A stretch of DNA of 64,000 bases from Clostridiales bacterium (GCA_902362775.1 CABIXV010000001.1:324516-388515), one strand, 5' to 3'; shown: positions 1-8,214, numbered from the stretch's first letter. Notes: generated by a model from the letters alone, not told the origin. Program-made: numbers and translations.

Positions 1-495
1 GGCTTTCAGCTGGCCGGGGAAAACGCCAATGAGGAAAATCTGATTACCGGCACCCGCTATATGAATGTGGAGGGGATGCTCCCCTTTGAGGATATGGTGG
101 ACGACTATGTGGATGACACGGGCTGCCATGTGCTCTACCGGGTCACTCCCATCTTCCAGGGGGACAATCTGGTGGCTGACGGTGTCCTGATGGAGGCTTT
201 CTCCGTAGAGGACGAGGGGGCCGGCCTCTCCTTCTGTGTCTTCTGCTACAACGTCCAGCCTGGAGTGACCATCGACTACGCCACCGGCGAGAGCTGGCGC
301 TCCGAGGAGGATCCTCCTGCCCCCTCCCAGGGAGAGACAGGACGTTATGTCCTCAATACCAATTCCATGAAGTTCCATCTCCCGTCCTGCGGCAGTGTGA
401 ATCAGATAAGTCCCGGCAACTACCAGGAATATTCCGGCGGCCGGGAGGAGCTGATCCAGCGCGGCTACAGTCCCTGTGGCTCATGTAAGCCTTGA
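1..495 (+). CDS. DNA/RNA non-specific endonuclease, C-terminal part (gene starts before the window)
   Basis: The reading frame is open from the first base, so the 5' end of the gene is missing. The visible residues contain the ENLITGTRYMN block and the following GMLPFE segment, typical of the second half of EndA/NucA-type non-specific nucleases. The catalytic DRGH motif would lie upstream, outside the window. The last ~45 residues carry NTNSMKFHLPSCGS and end in CGSCKP. This is a short Cys/His module resembling the Ada-like metal-binding tail often attached to secreted nucleases. A secreted or surface nuclease used for DNA scavenging or uptake is the family expectation. Location cannot be judged without the N-terminus. 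A strong terminator follows 25 bases after the stop. Confidence 0.8.
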   Translation, partial: GFQLAGENANEENLITGTRYMNVEGMLPFEDMVDDYVDDTGCHVLYRVTPIFQGDNLVADGVLMEAFSVEDEGAGLSFCVFCYNVQPGVTIDYATGESWRSEEDPPAPSQGETGRYVLNTNSMKFHLPSCGSVNQISPGNYQEYSGGREELIQRGYSPCGSCKP

Positions 496-520
496 CTCCA
501 CGGGGCTGTCCTATAAGTGA

Positions 521-556
521 AAGAAGAGGTACGCCGTATGCGTACCTCTTCTTTTT
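521..556 (+). terminator. Rho-independent terminator of the nuclease gene
   Basis: A perfect 14-bp stem (521-534 with 540-553) closes a five-base loop and runs into a T tract ending at 556. It lies just after the nuclease stop. Confidence 0.9.
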
Positions 557-580
557 AGACGGAAGGGCAAATGACGGCCT

Positions 581-614
581 AAAAACCGAAAATCCGCTTG
601 TTTCTCAAGCGGAT
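581..614 (-). terminator. Terminator of the VWA-domain gene
   Basis: On the minus strand a 9-bp stem (606-614 with 592-600) is followed by a T-rich run (TTTCGGTTTTT), fitting the end of the transcript from 2070 to 688. A second hairpin with 8-bp arms at 646-653 and 660-667 sits between this terminator and the stop codon. Confidence 0.7.
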
Positions 615-687
615 CGACTGCATTTATTTAGATAGCTCCCTATGTACCACCGCTGTCTGGCGGTGGTCTGCTGGGCTGGCATCCGTT

Positions 688-2070
688 TTATAGAGTCAAA
701 ACGGACTCACAGCAGCGGTAGTCGCTGTCGATATTGTGGGCAATAAAGCGGGCTTTAAACTGACGCGGGCTGCACATCGTCTGGGTCGATCCGCCGGACA
801 CATCCAGGTCCTTGGGAACCACAAACTTGATGCACTTAACCAGTACATCCCGGCAGGAGGGGTAACTGTGGGCCGGGATGGTCACAGCCTTCGTCCCCCG
901 CTGATACTCCGTACCGTTCTCATCTACCTCGGTAAGGATAACGGCCAAAGCGACCCGCTTTTGGGGGCAAACGTTTTTCACCGTCACATCCATCTGCAGG
1001 ATCGTTCCCATAGACTCCAGATAGACATCCCCCGTATCTACTACTACGGCATCCGAACAGCTCTGGATCGTCAAATCTACCGGGAGAGGACATTCCTCCG
1101 GATTGACCACTACATCACATTCCACGGCCACAGCGGGCTCTGGGAAATCCACTACATTCCCCTCGGTATCGGAGTAGGTGATAGATTCATTGACCAACTT
1201 GGTGCCGGGATTCTGCCCCACATGGCGGACATAGAATTCCAGTGTGGCGCTCTCAGGAGCGGAAACACCCAATTCGGGGATGGTCCAGCGCAGAGAGGTG
1301 GAATTGAGCATGGTGGCGCTGCCCACCGTCGGATTCAGAACACTGGTGACCACAAAGTCATCCGTCACCTTCTCATTGATCACAATATTGGTGGCTCCTG
1401 TCTTCGAAATATTGGCGGCTAGCTCCGCAAAGAGCTCCTCCAGGTCCGCTGTGTCAGGTGTGACGGCTACATGGGTCGCAGCCGGGTCGCTGGCCCAGTC
1501 GTTCAGCACTCCCACATCTACTCCGTCCGACCCGACCAGACCAATGCAGTAGATGATGATGCCCTGCGCACGGGCCGCGGCGGCCACAGGAGCAGGAGGA
1601 GCTCCAGCCGTGGTGTTTCCATCGGTGAACATGACAATGACCTTGGCGTTGCTGGAACTGGGATCAAATAGCGAGATTGCCTTCGTAAAGGCGTCGGCGT
1701 GGTTGGTGCTGCCGCCGGCCGACAGAGCGTCTACGGCGTTCTTCAGTGTTGCCACAGAGGTGATCAGCTGGGTGTCCTGCACGGCTGTGCTGGAAAAACT
1801 GACGATGCCGATGCGGCTGCCGGAGCCAATCTCTCCCGACGCCTGGCCCCCGGTGGACTCGGAGATGATATCGATAAACGTCTTGGCACCAGTTTTCATG
1901 CTGGCCAGCGGCTCGCCGGTCATGCTACCGGATCGGTCCAGCACCAGAGCGATGTCGGTGGGATTAGTGACAATATCGGGCGCGGCGGTAAGCGCCAGAG
2001 TAACCTTCAGAGACCCATCACAGTCGATGCGCTCCATATTGATCACCTTATTGGAATTGGTAATACCCAT
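688..2070 (-). CDS. VWA-domain protein with Cys-rich C-terminal region
   Basis: This is a von Willebrand factor type A protein of about 460 residues. The MIDAS metal site is visible as DRSGSM near residue 45, followed by the GGSTNHADA and MFTDGNT segments that supply the other metal ligands. After the VWA fold (to about residue 220) comes a beta-rich region resembling repeats of adhesins. A ~130-residue C-terminal part then holds about eight cysteines (CPLP, QSCSD, YPSCRD, YRCCES). There is no signal peptide, transmembrane segment or LPXTG anchor, so export is not evident. I chose the ATG at 2070 because an AAGGGAG site lies upstream of it; the frame is open to an earlier ATG at 2106. Family function is metal-dependent protein or ligand binding. 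The ligand is unknown. Confidence 0.75.
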   Translation of the reverse strand: MGITNSNKVINMERIDCDGSLKVTLALTAAPDIVTNPTDIALVLDRSGSMTGEPLASMKTGAKTFIDIISESTGGQASGEIGSGSRIGIVSFSSTAVQDTQLITSVATLKNAVDALSAGGSTNHADAFTKAISLFDPSSSNAKVIVMFTDGNTTAGAPPAPVAAAARAQGIIIYCIGLVGSDGVDVGVLNDWASDPAATHVAVTPDTADLEELFAELAANISKTGATNIVINEKVTDDFVVTSVLNPTVGSATMLNSTSLRWTIPELGVSAPESATLEFYVRHVGQNPGTKLVNESITYSDTEGNVVDFPEPAVAVECDVVVNPEECPLPVDLTIQSCSDAVVVDTGDVYLESMGTILQMDVTVKNVCPQKRVALAVILTEVDENGTEYQRGTKAVTIPAHSYPSCRDVLVKCIKFVVPKDLDVSGGSTQTMCSPRQFKARFIAHNIDSDYRCCESVLTL

Positions 2071-2313
2071 TGTTGTATTACTCCCTTCTGGGGGTTGCCC
2101 CATCACAGTCTATGTGACCGCGGTAGACCATGACACCATAGGGCGTCGCCGGTTTGTCCTATTTCAGAGCGCAGTTGCATACAGGGCGGCCCTCCTGAGG
2201 GAGACAGGGCAGCTCTATCAGCCTGCGTAATTTTATTCCCAAGGGTGGAACCGAGCAGAAACTGACGAGGCCAAAACGAAAAGGACAGTTAAAGCCGATA
2301 TTTCTGCAAAATC

Positions 2314-2335
2314 AAAAAAACGCCGCAAAGCGGCG
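2314..2335 (-). terminator. Second minus-strand terminator downstream of tRNA-Leu
   Basis: CGCCGC (2321-2326) pairs with GCGGCG (2330-2335) and is followed on the minus strand by seven Ts. It lies ~75 bases beyond the first tRNA terminator, so it either backs that up or ends an unrecognised short transcript. Confidence 0.6.
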
Positions 2336-2412
2336 ACACCAAATCGCAGCCCAGCGCAGCGGTTGTGATTTGGAAAGGAGGAGCAATAAAATGGGTGCGC
2401 TCTGACTTTTTA

Positions 2413-2452
2413 TAAAAAAAGTCGGAGCAAACGATACAACGTTTGCTCCGAC
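2413..2452 (-). terminator. Terminator of tRNA-Leu
   Basis: A 12-bp stem (2421-2432 with 2441-2452) with an eight-base loop is followed on the minus strand by TTTTTTT, directly after the CCA end of the tRNA. Confidence 0.9.
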
Positions 2453-2453
2453 G

Positions 2454-2540
2454 TGGTGCGCGAGGCGGGAGTCGAACCCGCACGCCCTTGCGAGCACTGG
2501 CACCTGAAGCCAGCGAGTCTACCAATTCCACCACTCGCGC
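2454..2540 (-). tRNA. tRNA-Leu (anticodon CAG)
   Basis: This is an 87-nt class II tRNA with an encoded CCA. The acceptor arm GCGCGAG (2534-2540) pairs with CTCGCGC (2458-2464), followed by discriminator A and CCA. The anticodon stem CTGGC/GCCAG encloses TTCAGGT, giving anticodon CAG, which reads CUG. A long variable arm and a GGTTCGACTCC T-loop are present, as expected for leucine. It stands alone, not in a tRNA cluster, with its own promoter and terminator. Confidence 0.96.
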
Positions 2541-2580
2541 ATCCGATTCAGTTGGCGCTGTACTGTTCAGCGCAAGGGTT

Positions 2581-2609
2581 ATATTACCACAGCCGCTTCC
2601 ATCTGTCAA
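2581..2609 (-). promoter_or_regulatory. Promoter of tRNA-Leu
   Basis: On the minus strand a consensus TTGACA (2604-2609) lies 17 bases from TAATAT (2581-2586), 41 bases upstream of the mature tRNA 5' end. This is a strong housekeeping-type promoter. Confidence 0.85.
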
Positions 2610-2659
2610 CACTTTTTCTTCATTTTTTTCAGTCATGGAAAGGAAGTCCAAAAAATAGG

Positions 2660-2689
2660 TTGACAAGGGACGGCCGGTCATGCTATGGT
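2660..2689 (+). promoter_or_regulatory. Promoter of the mntP leader
   Basis: TTGACA (2660-2665) lies 18 bases from TATGGT (2684-2689), immediately upstream of the riboswitch. It diverges from the tRNA-Leu promoter. Confidence 0.7.
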
Positions 2690-2695
2690 TAGATT

Positions 2696-2817
2696 CCAAG
2701 TAAGGGAGTAGTCGGCGCATGAGCGTGGCCCGGTCAACATACTGATGGGGATATTGCCCTTCTGGCCGGACCTGAAACGATGAGACTTGCCTGTTCCGCA
2801 ACAGGCAGGTCTTTTTT
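2696..2817 (+). promoter_or_regulatory. yybP-ykoY manganese riboswitch with terminator
   Basis: The leader has the hallmarks of the yybP-ykoY Mn2+ riboswitch: AAGGGAGTAG at the start, GGTCAACATACTG in the middle, and a closing P1 helix (CAAGT near 2697 with ACTTG near 2785). The 3' half of P1 is also the 5' half of a 12-bp terminator stem (2784-2795 with 2800-2811) that runs into six Ts. Metal binding should stabilise P1, prevent the terminator and switch mntP on at high manganese. This arrangement is known for MntP-type exporters. The exact metal contacts were not modelled. Confidence 0.82.
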
Positions 2818-2859
2818 CTATGCTCGGCCTGTGCCGGTCTATCAGGGTAGGAGGTCAAT

Positions 2860-3420
2860 ATGAGTTTATTCGAGCTGTTCATTCTCGCCGTGGGCCTGTC
2901 TATGGACGCTTTTGCCGTTTCGGTGTGCAAAGGTCTGTCAGCTGGTCATCTTCGCCCGGTCCATAATCTCACCTGCGGTCTCTATTTCGGAGGCTTTCAG
3001 GCCATGATGCCGCTGCTTGGCTGGCTGCTCGGCATCCAGTTCCAGGCCTTCATCTCCACAGTGGACCACTGGATCGCCTTTCTCCTTTTGTCCATCATCG
3101 GTATCAACATGGTGCGGGAGTCCCGTGAAGAGAGCGAGGACGTAGACTGCTCCTTCTCCTTCCGCTCCATGCTCCCTCTGGCGCTGGCGACCAGCATCGA
3201 CGCGCTGGCGGTGGGGGTCACTTTCGCCTTTCTTCAGGTGGATATCCTGCCCGCCATCACCTTCATCGGTCTGACCACCTTTCTTCTGTCCGCTGCGGGG
3301 GTCCAGGTAGGCGCTCTCTTTGGCGCCCGCTTCCGCGGTAAGGCGGAGCTGGCGGGGGGGCTGATCCTTATGCTCATGGGAATCAAAATACTCCTTGAGC
3401 ATCTGGGCATCCTGGGGTAA
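2860..3420 (+). CDS. mntP: Manganese efflux pump MntP
   Basis: This 186-residue polytopic membrane protein of the MntP (YebN) family exports Mn2+ across the cytoplasmic membrane. Two related halves are visible, each with a conserved acidic transmembrane motif: [10 protein letters not shown] near residue 12 and [10 protein letters not shown] near residue 108. About six hydrophobic helices are predicted, and length matches the family. The ATG at 2860 follows a GTAGGAGGTC site. Its own yybP-ykoY riboswitch precedes it, which independently supports a manganese role. It is monocistronic and converges on the acetyltransferase gene downstream. Confidence 0.95.
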   Translation: MSLFELFILAVGLSMDAFAVSVCKGLSAGHLRPVHNLTCGLYFGGFQAMMPLLGWLLGIQFQAFISTVDHWIAFLLLSIIGINMVRESREESEDVDCSFSFRSMLPLALATSIDALAVGVTFAFLQVDILPAITFIGLTTFLLSAAGVQVGALFGARFRGKAELAGGLILMLMGIKILLEHLGILG

Positions 3421-3451
3421 ATATCGTTGCTGATTGGCCAGCTTCGGGCTC

Positions 3452-4201
3452 TCACGGAACAGGAAGGCCCGGAGCCGGCCTTTCCATGTTTAAATAGGCC
3501 CGGTAGGCCCCGGCCAGGCGATAGCCCAATTTTTGAGCCAGGTGGGCGGATCGCTTGTCATGGGCGTCCCAGCTGGGATATAGCCCCCGGTCCAAACAGT
3601 CCAAAATGAGCCGCGCCCCACAGGCGGTGGCCAGTCCTTTTCCCCGCTGGTCCGGCCGGGTATCGATCTCAATTTCAATCCCGTCCCGGTATACGGCGTA
3701 GGAGGAGGCTCCCGCTACCAGTTCCCCTCCGCACAGGACGGCCACCCCTATCCCCCGTGCCTCGTAATCCAGTCCGTCCTCAAATAGAGCGCACAGATCC
3801 CTGCTCCAATCCTCTTTCATGGCCTGTGTATAGAGAGCGCCGTCCATCGGCCGCAGTTCAAATCCCGTCGGCGGACCGGCATAGCCCTCCAGCTTGGCCC
3901 GGCAAAAGGAGCTTGGGTCCTTCTTTGTGGCGTACCGGGTCCAGGGTATAATCTTCGCCCCCCAGACCTTCTCCAGCAGGCAGGCCCATCCCTGGTTTCC
4001 GGGGACCAGGATAGACGCTTCCGCTTTCTGGGCAAGCGCCCTGTCCGGGCGGCCGGCGAAAAAGGCGAAATCCCCGATCAGGGCCGCCGCGGAGGCGGGC
4101 TCTTCCCCGCCTTCCACCAGCACCTGTCCCATACAGCCCTGGAGGCAGGACCACACCATGGTCTCCGGCCAGCCTTGAAAGAGCGCCGCCGCTTTATTCA
4201 T
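3452..4201 (-). CDS. GNAT-family N-acetyltransferase (PF12746-like)
   Basis: This 249-residue protein has a GNAT fold in its C-terminal half. The acetyl-CoA loop is visible as RPDQRGKGLA near residue 185, followed by SWDAHDKRSAHLAQKLGY. That arrangement is typical of the GNAT_acetyltran family, which includes the zwittermicin self-resistance protein ZmaR. The substrate is not predictable. The first eight bases overlap the end of recD2, so the two genes are translationally coupled and this is the last gene of the minus-strand unit that begins near 8162. Confidence 0.8.
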   Translation of the reverse strand: MNKAAALFQGWPETMVWSCLQGCMGQVLVEGGEEPASAAALIGDFAFFAGRPDRALAQKAEASILVPGNQGWACLLEKVWGAKIIPWTRYATKKDPSSFCRAKLEGYAGPPTGFELRPMDGALYTQAMKEDWSRDLCALFEDGLDYEARGIGVAVLCGGELVAGASSYAVYRDGIEIEIDTRPDQRGKGLATACGARLILDCLDRGLYPSWDAHDKRSAHLAQKLGYRLAGAYRAYLNMERPAPGLPVP

Positions 4202-6413
4202 TCCTTGTCCAGCTCCCTTCCGCCAACCGGGCCCTTAGGCCAGAGTATCGCCGGGTCTGGCGGTCATTGGCCACCATCTGGGCCACTGTCCCCTGGTCCC
4301 CTACAATGATAAACAGCTCCCTGGCGCGGGTAATCGCGGTATACAGCACGCCCCGGGTCATGAGCATAGGTGCCCCCTCCAGCGCAGCCAGGATGACCGC
4401 CCTGTACTCGCTGCCCTGGGCCTTGTGTACTGTCACAGCAAAGGCGGGCTCCAGCTCTCCCAGCATATCTGGAGTGTACTCTACCACCTTGCCGTCAAAG
4501 TCCACGGTGATGATCTCCCCCTGAATGGAGCGGATCACCCCGATGTCCCCGTTGAACATCCCCATGCCTGATGAGGTGCCCCCCTCCTCCCGCCAGAGGA
4601 TATCGTAGTTGTTCCGCACCTGCATCACCTTGTCCCCGGCGCGGAATACCCAGTCACCGAACCTGCGCTCCCCCTTGTCCTCCCGGGGCGGGTTCAGGGC
4701 CTGCTGCAGCACCTGGTTCAGCGCCCGGGTCCCTGTGCCCCGCCGCCGGGTGGGCGACAGGACCTGGATCTGGTCGGCGGGAATCCCCATCCGCTCGGGC
4801 AGACGGCGGCGGCAGAGATCTACGATAGTGTCCAACACGCTCTGGGGGTCCCGACGGGACAGGAAAAAGAAGTCGCTGTCGTTGGCCCGCAAGTCAGGCA
4901 GTTCTCCTCTGTTGACCAGATGCGCGTTGCGGACAATGGCGCTCTGAGCGGCCTGGCGGAAGATCTCCGTCAGCCGGACAGTGGGCACCACCTTGCTTCG
5001 GATGAGATCGGCAAACAGGTTGCCAGGCCCCACCGAAGGCAGCTGGTCTGGATCGCCCACCAGCACCAGGCGGCAGTCCCCCTCAAGGGCATCCAGCAGG
5101 GCGGCCATCAGCGGCACGTCTACCATCGAGGTCTCATCCACGATGACAGCGTCTGCCTGGAGGGGAGCGTAGGAGTTTTTGGCAAAGACCAGCCGGCCGG
5201 AGTGGGGGTCAAAGCCCGTCTCCAGCAACCTGTGGATGGTAGACGCCTCTGTTCCGCACAGCTCACCCAGCCGCTTGGCCGCCCGTCCCGTAGGGGCCGC
5301 CAGGGCGGTCTCTAAGCCCATTCTGTCAAACAGGTCCAGTACGCCCCGCAGGCAGGTGGTCTTTCCCGTACCCGGCCCGCCGGTCAAAAGCATGACCTGC
5401 CGCTCCGCGGCCAGCTCCACAGCTTGGCGCTGCTGGGGGGCGTATGTGATGCGCTGCTCCCGCTGGATGCGGTCGATGAGCCTGTCCAGCCCATCGGGCG
5501 GAAGGAGCCGGCTGGCGCTCATCTCCCCCAAACGCTGGGCGATAAAGGCTTCCGCGTCGTGGAGGGCTGGAAGATAGACCGCTTCCTGTCCGGCGATACG
5601 CTCCAGCTCCGCCTCTCCCCGGTCCAGCAGGGTGGTCAGGCAGTCCTCCAGCATCTGGCAGGGCACCTCCAGCAGTACGCCCGTGGCCTCCACCAGCTTG
5701 CGCCGGGGCAGGAAGGTGTGCCCGTTGTTCAGGTTATTGTGGGCCATCTCAAAGAGGAGCCCGGCCTCCAGACGCAAGGGGTCCTCATGGCCCACCCCCA
5801 GGGCCAGAGCCAGGCCGTCCGCCTGGGAGAATTCCACCCGGAATTCCTCATTGACCAGCAGATAGGGGTTGGCCCGCACCACCTCCAGCGCCACGTCGCC
5901 GTAGGCCCTGTGAAGGAGGGCTGCCAGCTCCAGAGGGAGCTGATGCTCGGTCAAAAACTCCACCAGCCGGCGGGTGCCCATCTGCTGGCGGAAGGCCTCT
6001 CCGATCTGGCGGGCCCGCTTGGGTGAGATGCCTCTTATTTTCGTAAGCTGGTCCGGGTCGTCCTCGATGACTGTCAGGGCCTCCTCCCCGAACTCCTCGA
6101 TGACCAGCCGGGCGGTGGCCTTTCCGATACCCTTCACAGCCCCGGAGGACAGGTAATGGAAGATCTCCTTCAATCCCTGTGGCAGTCGGCGCTCCACTAC
6201 CTGGGCCTTGAGCTGCACCCCATAGGTAGGGTGGCGGGTCCAGCGGCCCCGGACAGATAGGTATTCTCCGGGGGCCACACCGGGCATGGTGCCAACTACG
6301 GTGACCTCCTCATCCCGTACATCCAGCTTCAGGATGGTGTAGCCGTTGTCCTCGTTCTGGTAGATGACCACGGAAACGGTGCCCTCGACCAGCTCTAATT
6401 CCTGCTGTTCCAT
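4194..6413 (-). CDS. recD2: RecD2-type ATP-dependent DNA helicase (YrrC family)
   Basis: This 739-residue SF1B 5'-3' helicase is of the RecD2 type, used in Firmicutes that lack RecBC partners. The order is an N-terminal OB-like region, tandem helix-hairpin-helix motifs (GIGKATARLVIEEFG and IRGISPKRARQIGEAF, residues ~95-150), then the helicase core. In the core are Walker A GGPGTGKTT near residue 345, APTGRAAKRL, the Walker B region VIVDETSMVD, VGDPDQLPSVGPGN, and EIFRQA. The C-terminal end has VTVHKAQGSE and TAITRAR. All catalytic motifs look intact. It probably helps in replication-fork and recombinational repair. It is preceded 65 bases upstream by a small membrane protein gene. Confidence 0.93.
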   Translation of the reverse strand: MEQQELELVEGTVSVVIYQNEDNGYTILKLDVRDEEVTVVGTMPGVAPGEYLSVRGRWTRHPTYGVQLKAQVVERRLPQGLKEIFHYLSSGAVKGIGKATARLVIEEFGEEALTVIEDDPDQLTKIRGISPKRARQIGEAFRQQMGTRRLVEFLTEHQLPLELAALLHRAYGDVALEVVRANPYLLVNEEFRVEFSQADGLALALGVGHEDPLRLEAGLLFEMAHNNLNNGHTFLPRRKLVEATGVLLEVPCQMLEDCLTTLLDRGEAELERIAGQEAVYLPALHDAEAFIAQRLGEMSASRLLPPDGLDRLIDRIQREQRITYAPQQRQAVELAAERQVMLLTGGPGTGKTTCLRGVLDLFDRMGLETALAAPTGRAAKRLGELCGTEASTIHRLLETGFDPHSGRLVFAKNSYAPLQADAVIVDETSMVDVPLMAALLDALEGDCRLVLVGDPDQLPSVGPGNLFADLIRSKVVPTVRLTEIFRQAAQSAIVRNAHLVNRGELPDLRANDSDFFFLSRRDPQSVLDTIVDLCRRRLPERMGIPADQIQVLSPTRRRGTGTRALNQVLQQALNPPREDKGERRFGDWVFRAGDKVMQVRNNYDILWREEGGTSSGMGMFNGDIGVIRSIQGEIITVDFDGKVVEYTPDMLGELEPAFAVTVHKAQGSEYRAVILAALEGAPMLMTRGVLYTAITRARELFIIVGDQGTVAQMVANDRQTRRYSGLRARLAEGSWTRNE

Positions 6414-6452
6414 GGCGTCGTTTCCCTCCTTTGCATCTCCTGATATTGGATA

Positions 6453-6473
6453 GGGGCGGCCTCCGGCCGCCCC
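6453..6473 (-). other. GC-rich intergenic hairpin upstream of recD2
   Basis: GGGGCGGCC (6453-6461) pairs with GGCCGCCCC (6465-6473). There is no T tract, so it may be an RNA-stability or attenuation stem rather than a full terminator between the small membrane gene and recD2. Confidence 0.4.
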
Positions 6474-6478
6474 CTGGT

Positions 6479-6811
6479 TCAGCTCCTCGCTATGTAGTCC
6501 GGCAGGTCAGAGGCTGGCCACAGCACTACCCCAGGCCAGCGGGCCGTCAGCCGCAGGGCCAGCTCCCAGCCCTTGGGGGTCAGGCCCAGGTCAGCGATGA
6601 TAATGGGGCAGTCCAGCAGTCCCAGCCCCCGGAGCCACATAAAAGCCCGCAGGGTCTGCTCCAGGTCCTCCCCCTCCCCCCGGCCGGGGATGAGCACCCG
6701 CACTCCCTGACCCGGCATAGGACGAAACAGGCGGCCAAAGAGCCACCAGGCCACAAAGGCCAGTCCCAACACACATACAGCCGCCAGCAGGGTATCCCAT
6801 ATCATCTCCAC
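6479..6811 (-). CDS. Small membrane-anchored protein of unknown function
   Basis: This is a product of about 110 residues that I do not recognise. A single N-terminal transmembrane helix (TLLAAVCVLGLAFVAWWLFG) is followed by a cytoplasmic-looking domain with alternating beta and alpha segments (VRVLIPGRGEGEDLEQ, CPIIIADLGLTPKGWELA, GVVLWPASDL). A small alpha/beta fold, perhaps glycosyltransferase-like, is only a guess. A GGAGG site lies nine bases before a GTG (6811), which I prefer; an ATG at 6805 and another at 6832 are alternatives. Its position between a COG2426 membrane protein and recD2 gives no functional clue. Confidence 0.6.
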   Translation of the reverse strand: MEMIWDTLLAAVCVLGLAFVAWWLFGRLFRPMPGQGVRVLIPGRGEGEDLEQTLRAFMWLRGLGLLDCPIIIADLGLTPKGWELALRLTARWPGVVLWPASDLPDYIARS

Positions 6812-6886
6812 AGAGCAACACCTCCGGGCCATCCTATGCGGAAGGCGGGCCGCTGGTGTTTCCCCCCGACCCTTCTCTGCCGTCCG

Positions 6887-7384
6887 CTACATGGTGCCGG
6901 AGAATAGGTTGATCCCTACATGGGTCAGAGCCAGCATGATACACCCGGCGGTCAGCACGCCCATGACCACAGCGGGCAGGGCTTTCCTCAACCGCATCCC
7001 CAAAAAGGCGGCCGCCAGAGAGCCGGTCCAGGCCCCGGTACCGGGCAGGGGGATGGCCACAAAGATCCACAGTCCCAGATACTGGTATTTCTGGACCTTC
7101 TGCCCCTTCAGGTGGGCCTTCTTTTCCAGCTTGTCCACCAGGCCGTTAAGCCTTGGCATATACCTGCGCATTAGCTCAAAGATCCGGCGGATGTAGACGA
7201 TGATAAAGGGGGCGGGGATAAGGTTGCCCAGGACCGCCGCCGGGAACGCCAGGTAATAGGGCAGGCCGAGAGCCACCCCGAAGGGCAGGCCGCCCCGCAG
7301 CTCGATGATGGGGACCATAGACACCAGCATGGTGAACAGGCATTTGCCCCCAGTGGTGTCGGTCAAGAACTGGAAAATATCCAT
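6887..7384 (-). CDS. Small multidrug export protein family (COG2426) membrane protein
   Basis: This ~165-residue membrane protein has the two signature stretches of the COG2426 / PF06695 family: VPIIELRGGLPFGVALG near the N-terminus and AIPLPGTGAWTGSLAAAFLG about two thirds along. Several hydrophobic helices cover most of the chain. The family was named for a proposed small-multidrug-export role, but transport of a defined substrate is not established. The ATG at 7384 has an AGGTG site five bases upstream. An ATG at 7396 that overlaps the previous stop as ATGA is an alternative start. Confidence 0.8.
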   Translation of the reverse strand: MDIFQFLTDTTGGKCLFTMLVSMVPIIELRGGLPFGVALGLPYYLAFPAAVLGNLIPAPFIIVYIRRIFELMRRYMPRLNGLVDKLEKKAHLKGQKVQKYQYLGLWIFVAIPLPGTGAWTGSLAAAFLGMRLRKALPAVVMGVLTAGCIMLALTHVGINLFSGTM

Positions 7385-7392
7385 GGAACACC

Positions 7393-7932
7393 TCATTGTT
7401 CGTCCGTTTTACAGTCCGCCATCACGGTGTCCCGCAGGCAGACCCAAAACGTCTCATATGTCCCCCTGTCCCAGGGGGTGGGATAGGTCATCACCGTCAG
7501 GGGATGACCTTTGAATTGGGGGCGGTAGGGCGGATGGACATGGAGAAAGGGATTCTCCCAGAAGCCAGCCCGCTGATAAAAGCCCTTTCGGCGGATGGAG
7601 AGCTCGTCCACCGGCGGATCGATCTCCAGCACCACGCTTTTGCCCCTGCTGTTTAACAGCTCCAGAGCCCTGGCTCCCAGCCCCTGGCCCCGGAGGGCTG
7701 GATCGGTAGCAAAGTGCTCCACATAGGAAAAGCCCTCCTCCTCCCAGTGCAGAAGAATCCCCACAAAGGTTTCTCCCTCCCAGATAACATCGAAGTGATA
7801 TTCCGGATGGGACAACACTCGCTCCTGCTTCTCTCGTGTACGCTGTTCGTGGAGAGGAAAACTGATTGTATACAGGGCAAAGGCACGGTCAAAGGCCGGA
7901 TGGTCTGGGGAGGTAATCCGTTCAAAAGTCAT
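7393..7932 (-). CDS. GNAT-family N-acetyltransferase
   Basis: This 179-residue single-domain GNAT enzyme begins MTFERITS. The acetyl-CoA binding motif is DPALRGQGLGARALELL near residue 90, and the C-terminal motif GFYQRAGF follows, as in RimI-like acetyltransferases. The substrate is unknown. I placed the start at 7932, behind GAGGAAAGGAAATAAG; the frame stays open for a further 46 residues but those overlap the XRE regulator gene. Only five bases separate it from that regulator. Confidence 0.85.
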   Translation of the reverse strand: MTFERITSPDHPAFDRAFALYTISFPLHEQRTREKQERVLSHPEYHFDVIWEGETFVGILLHWEEEGFSYVEHFATDPALRGQGLGARALELLNSRGKSVVLEIDPPVDELSIRRKGFYQRAGFWENPFLHVHPPYRPQFKGHPLTVMTYPTPWDRGTYETFWVCLRDTVMADCKTDEQ

Positions 7933-7937
7933 TTGTC

Positions 7938-8162
7938 TTATTTCCTTTCCTCTGTACGTCCCAATAGATAGTCGGTGGTGACGCCAAAATAGTCGGCCAG
8001 AAAGATTAAAGTCGTGGATGGGAGGTTCACTTTGCCATACTCGATTCGTTGATAGTGTTGTACTGTACACTCCAGCATGTTGGCCATCTCTTGCTGGGTT
8101 TTATTTTGTTCCTGACGTAATGGCTGCAGCCGCTCCGCAATACCGGGCAAAATAATCTTCAT
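7938..8162 (-). CDS. XRE-family helix-turn-helix regulator
   Basis: This ~74-residue protein is essentially one HTH_3 domain: RLQPLRQEQNKTQQEMANML, the recognition region HYQRIEYGKVNLP, and the closing LADYFGVTTDYLLGR. I chose the ATG at 8162 because a TTGCCT/TAATGT promoter places transcription start just upstream of it. An ATG at 8189 would lie inside that promoter's -10 region. It heads the minus-strand operon running to 3452. A palindrome in the shared promoter region (8185-8197) is the obvious candidate operator for autoregulation and for control of the divergent gene at 8242. Confidence 0.85.
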   Translation of the reverse strand: MKIILPGIAERLQPLRQEQNKTQQEMANMLECTVQHYQRIEYGKVNLPSTTLIFLADYFGVTTDYLLGRTEERK

Positions 8163-8177
8163 TTCTCTCGTAACCCC

Positions 8178-8214
8178 TTGACGTAACATTAAATGTTGTG
8201 TATAATAAAGGCAA
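8178..8214. promoter_or_regulatory. Overlapping divergent promoters around a perfect palindrome
   Basis: Plus strand: TTGACG (8178-8183), 17 bases, TATAAT (8201-8206), reading toward 8242. Minus strand: TTGCCT (8209-8214), 17 bases, TAATGT (8186-8191), reading toward the XRE gene. The palindrome AACATT-A-AATGTT (8185-8197) lies in the plus-strand spacer and covers the minus-strand -10 box. A dimer of the HTH protein bound there would block both promoters. Confidence 0.75.

Noticed and set aside
736..1422. Long plus-strand open frame over the VWA gene
   Set aside because: It is opposite a well-supported gene, has no ribosome site and its translation shows no domain; a mirror frame of GC-rich coding DNA.
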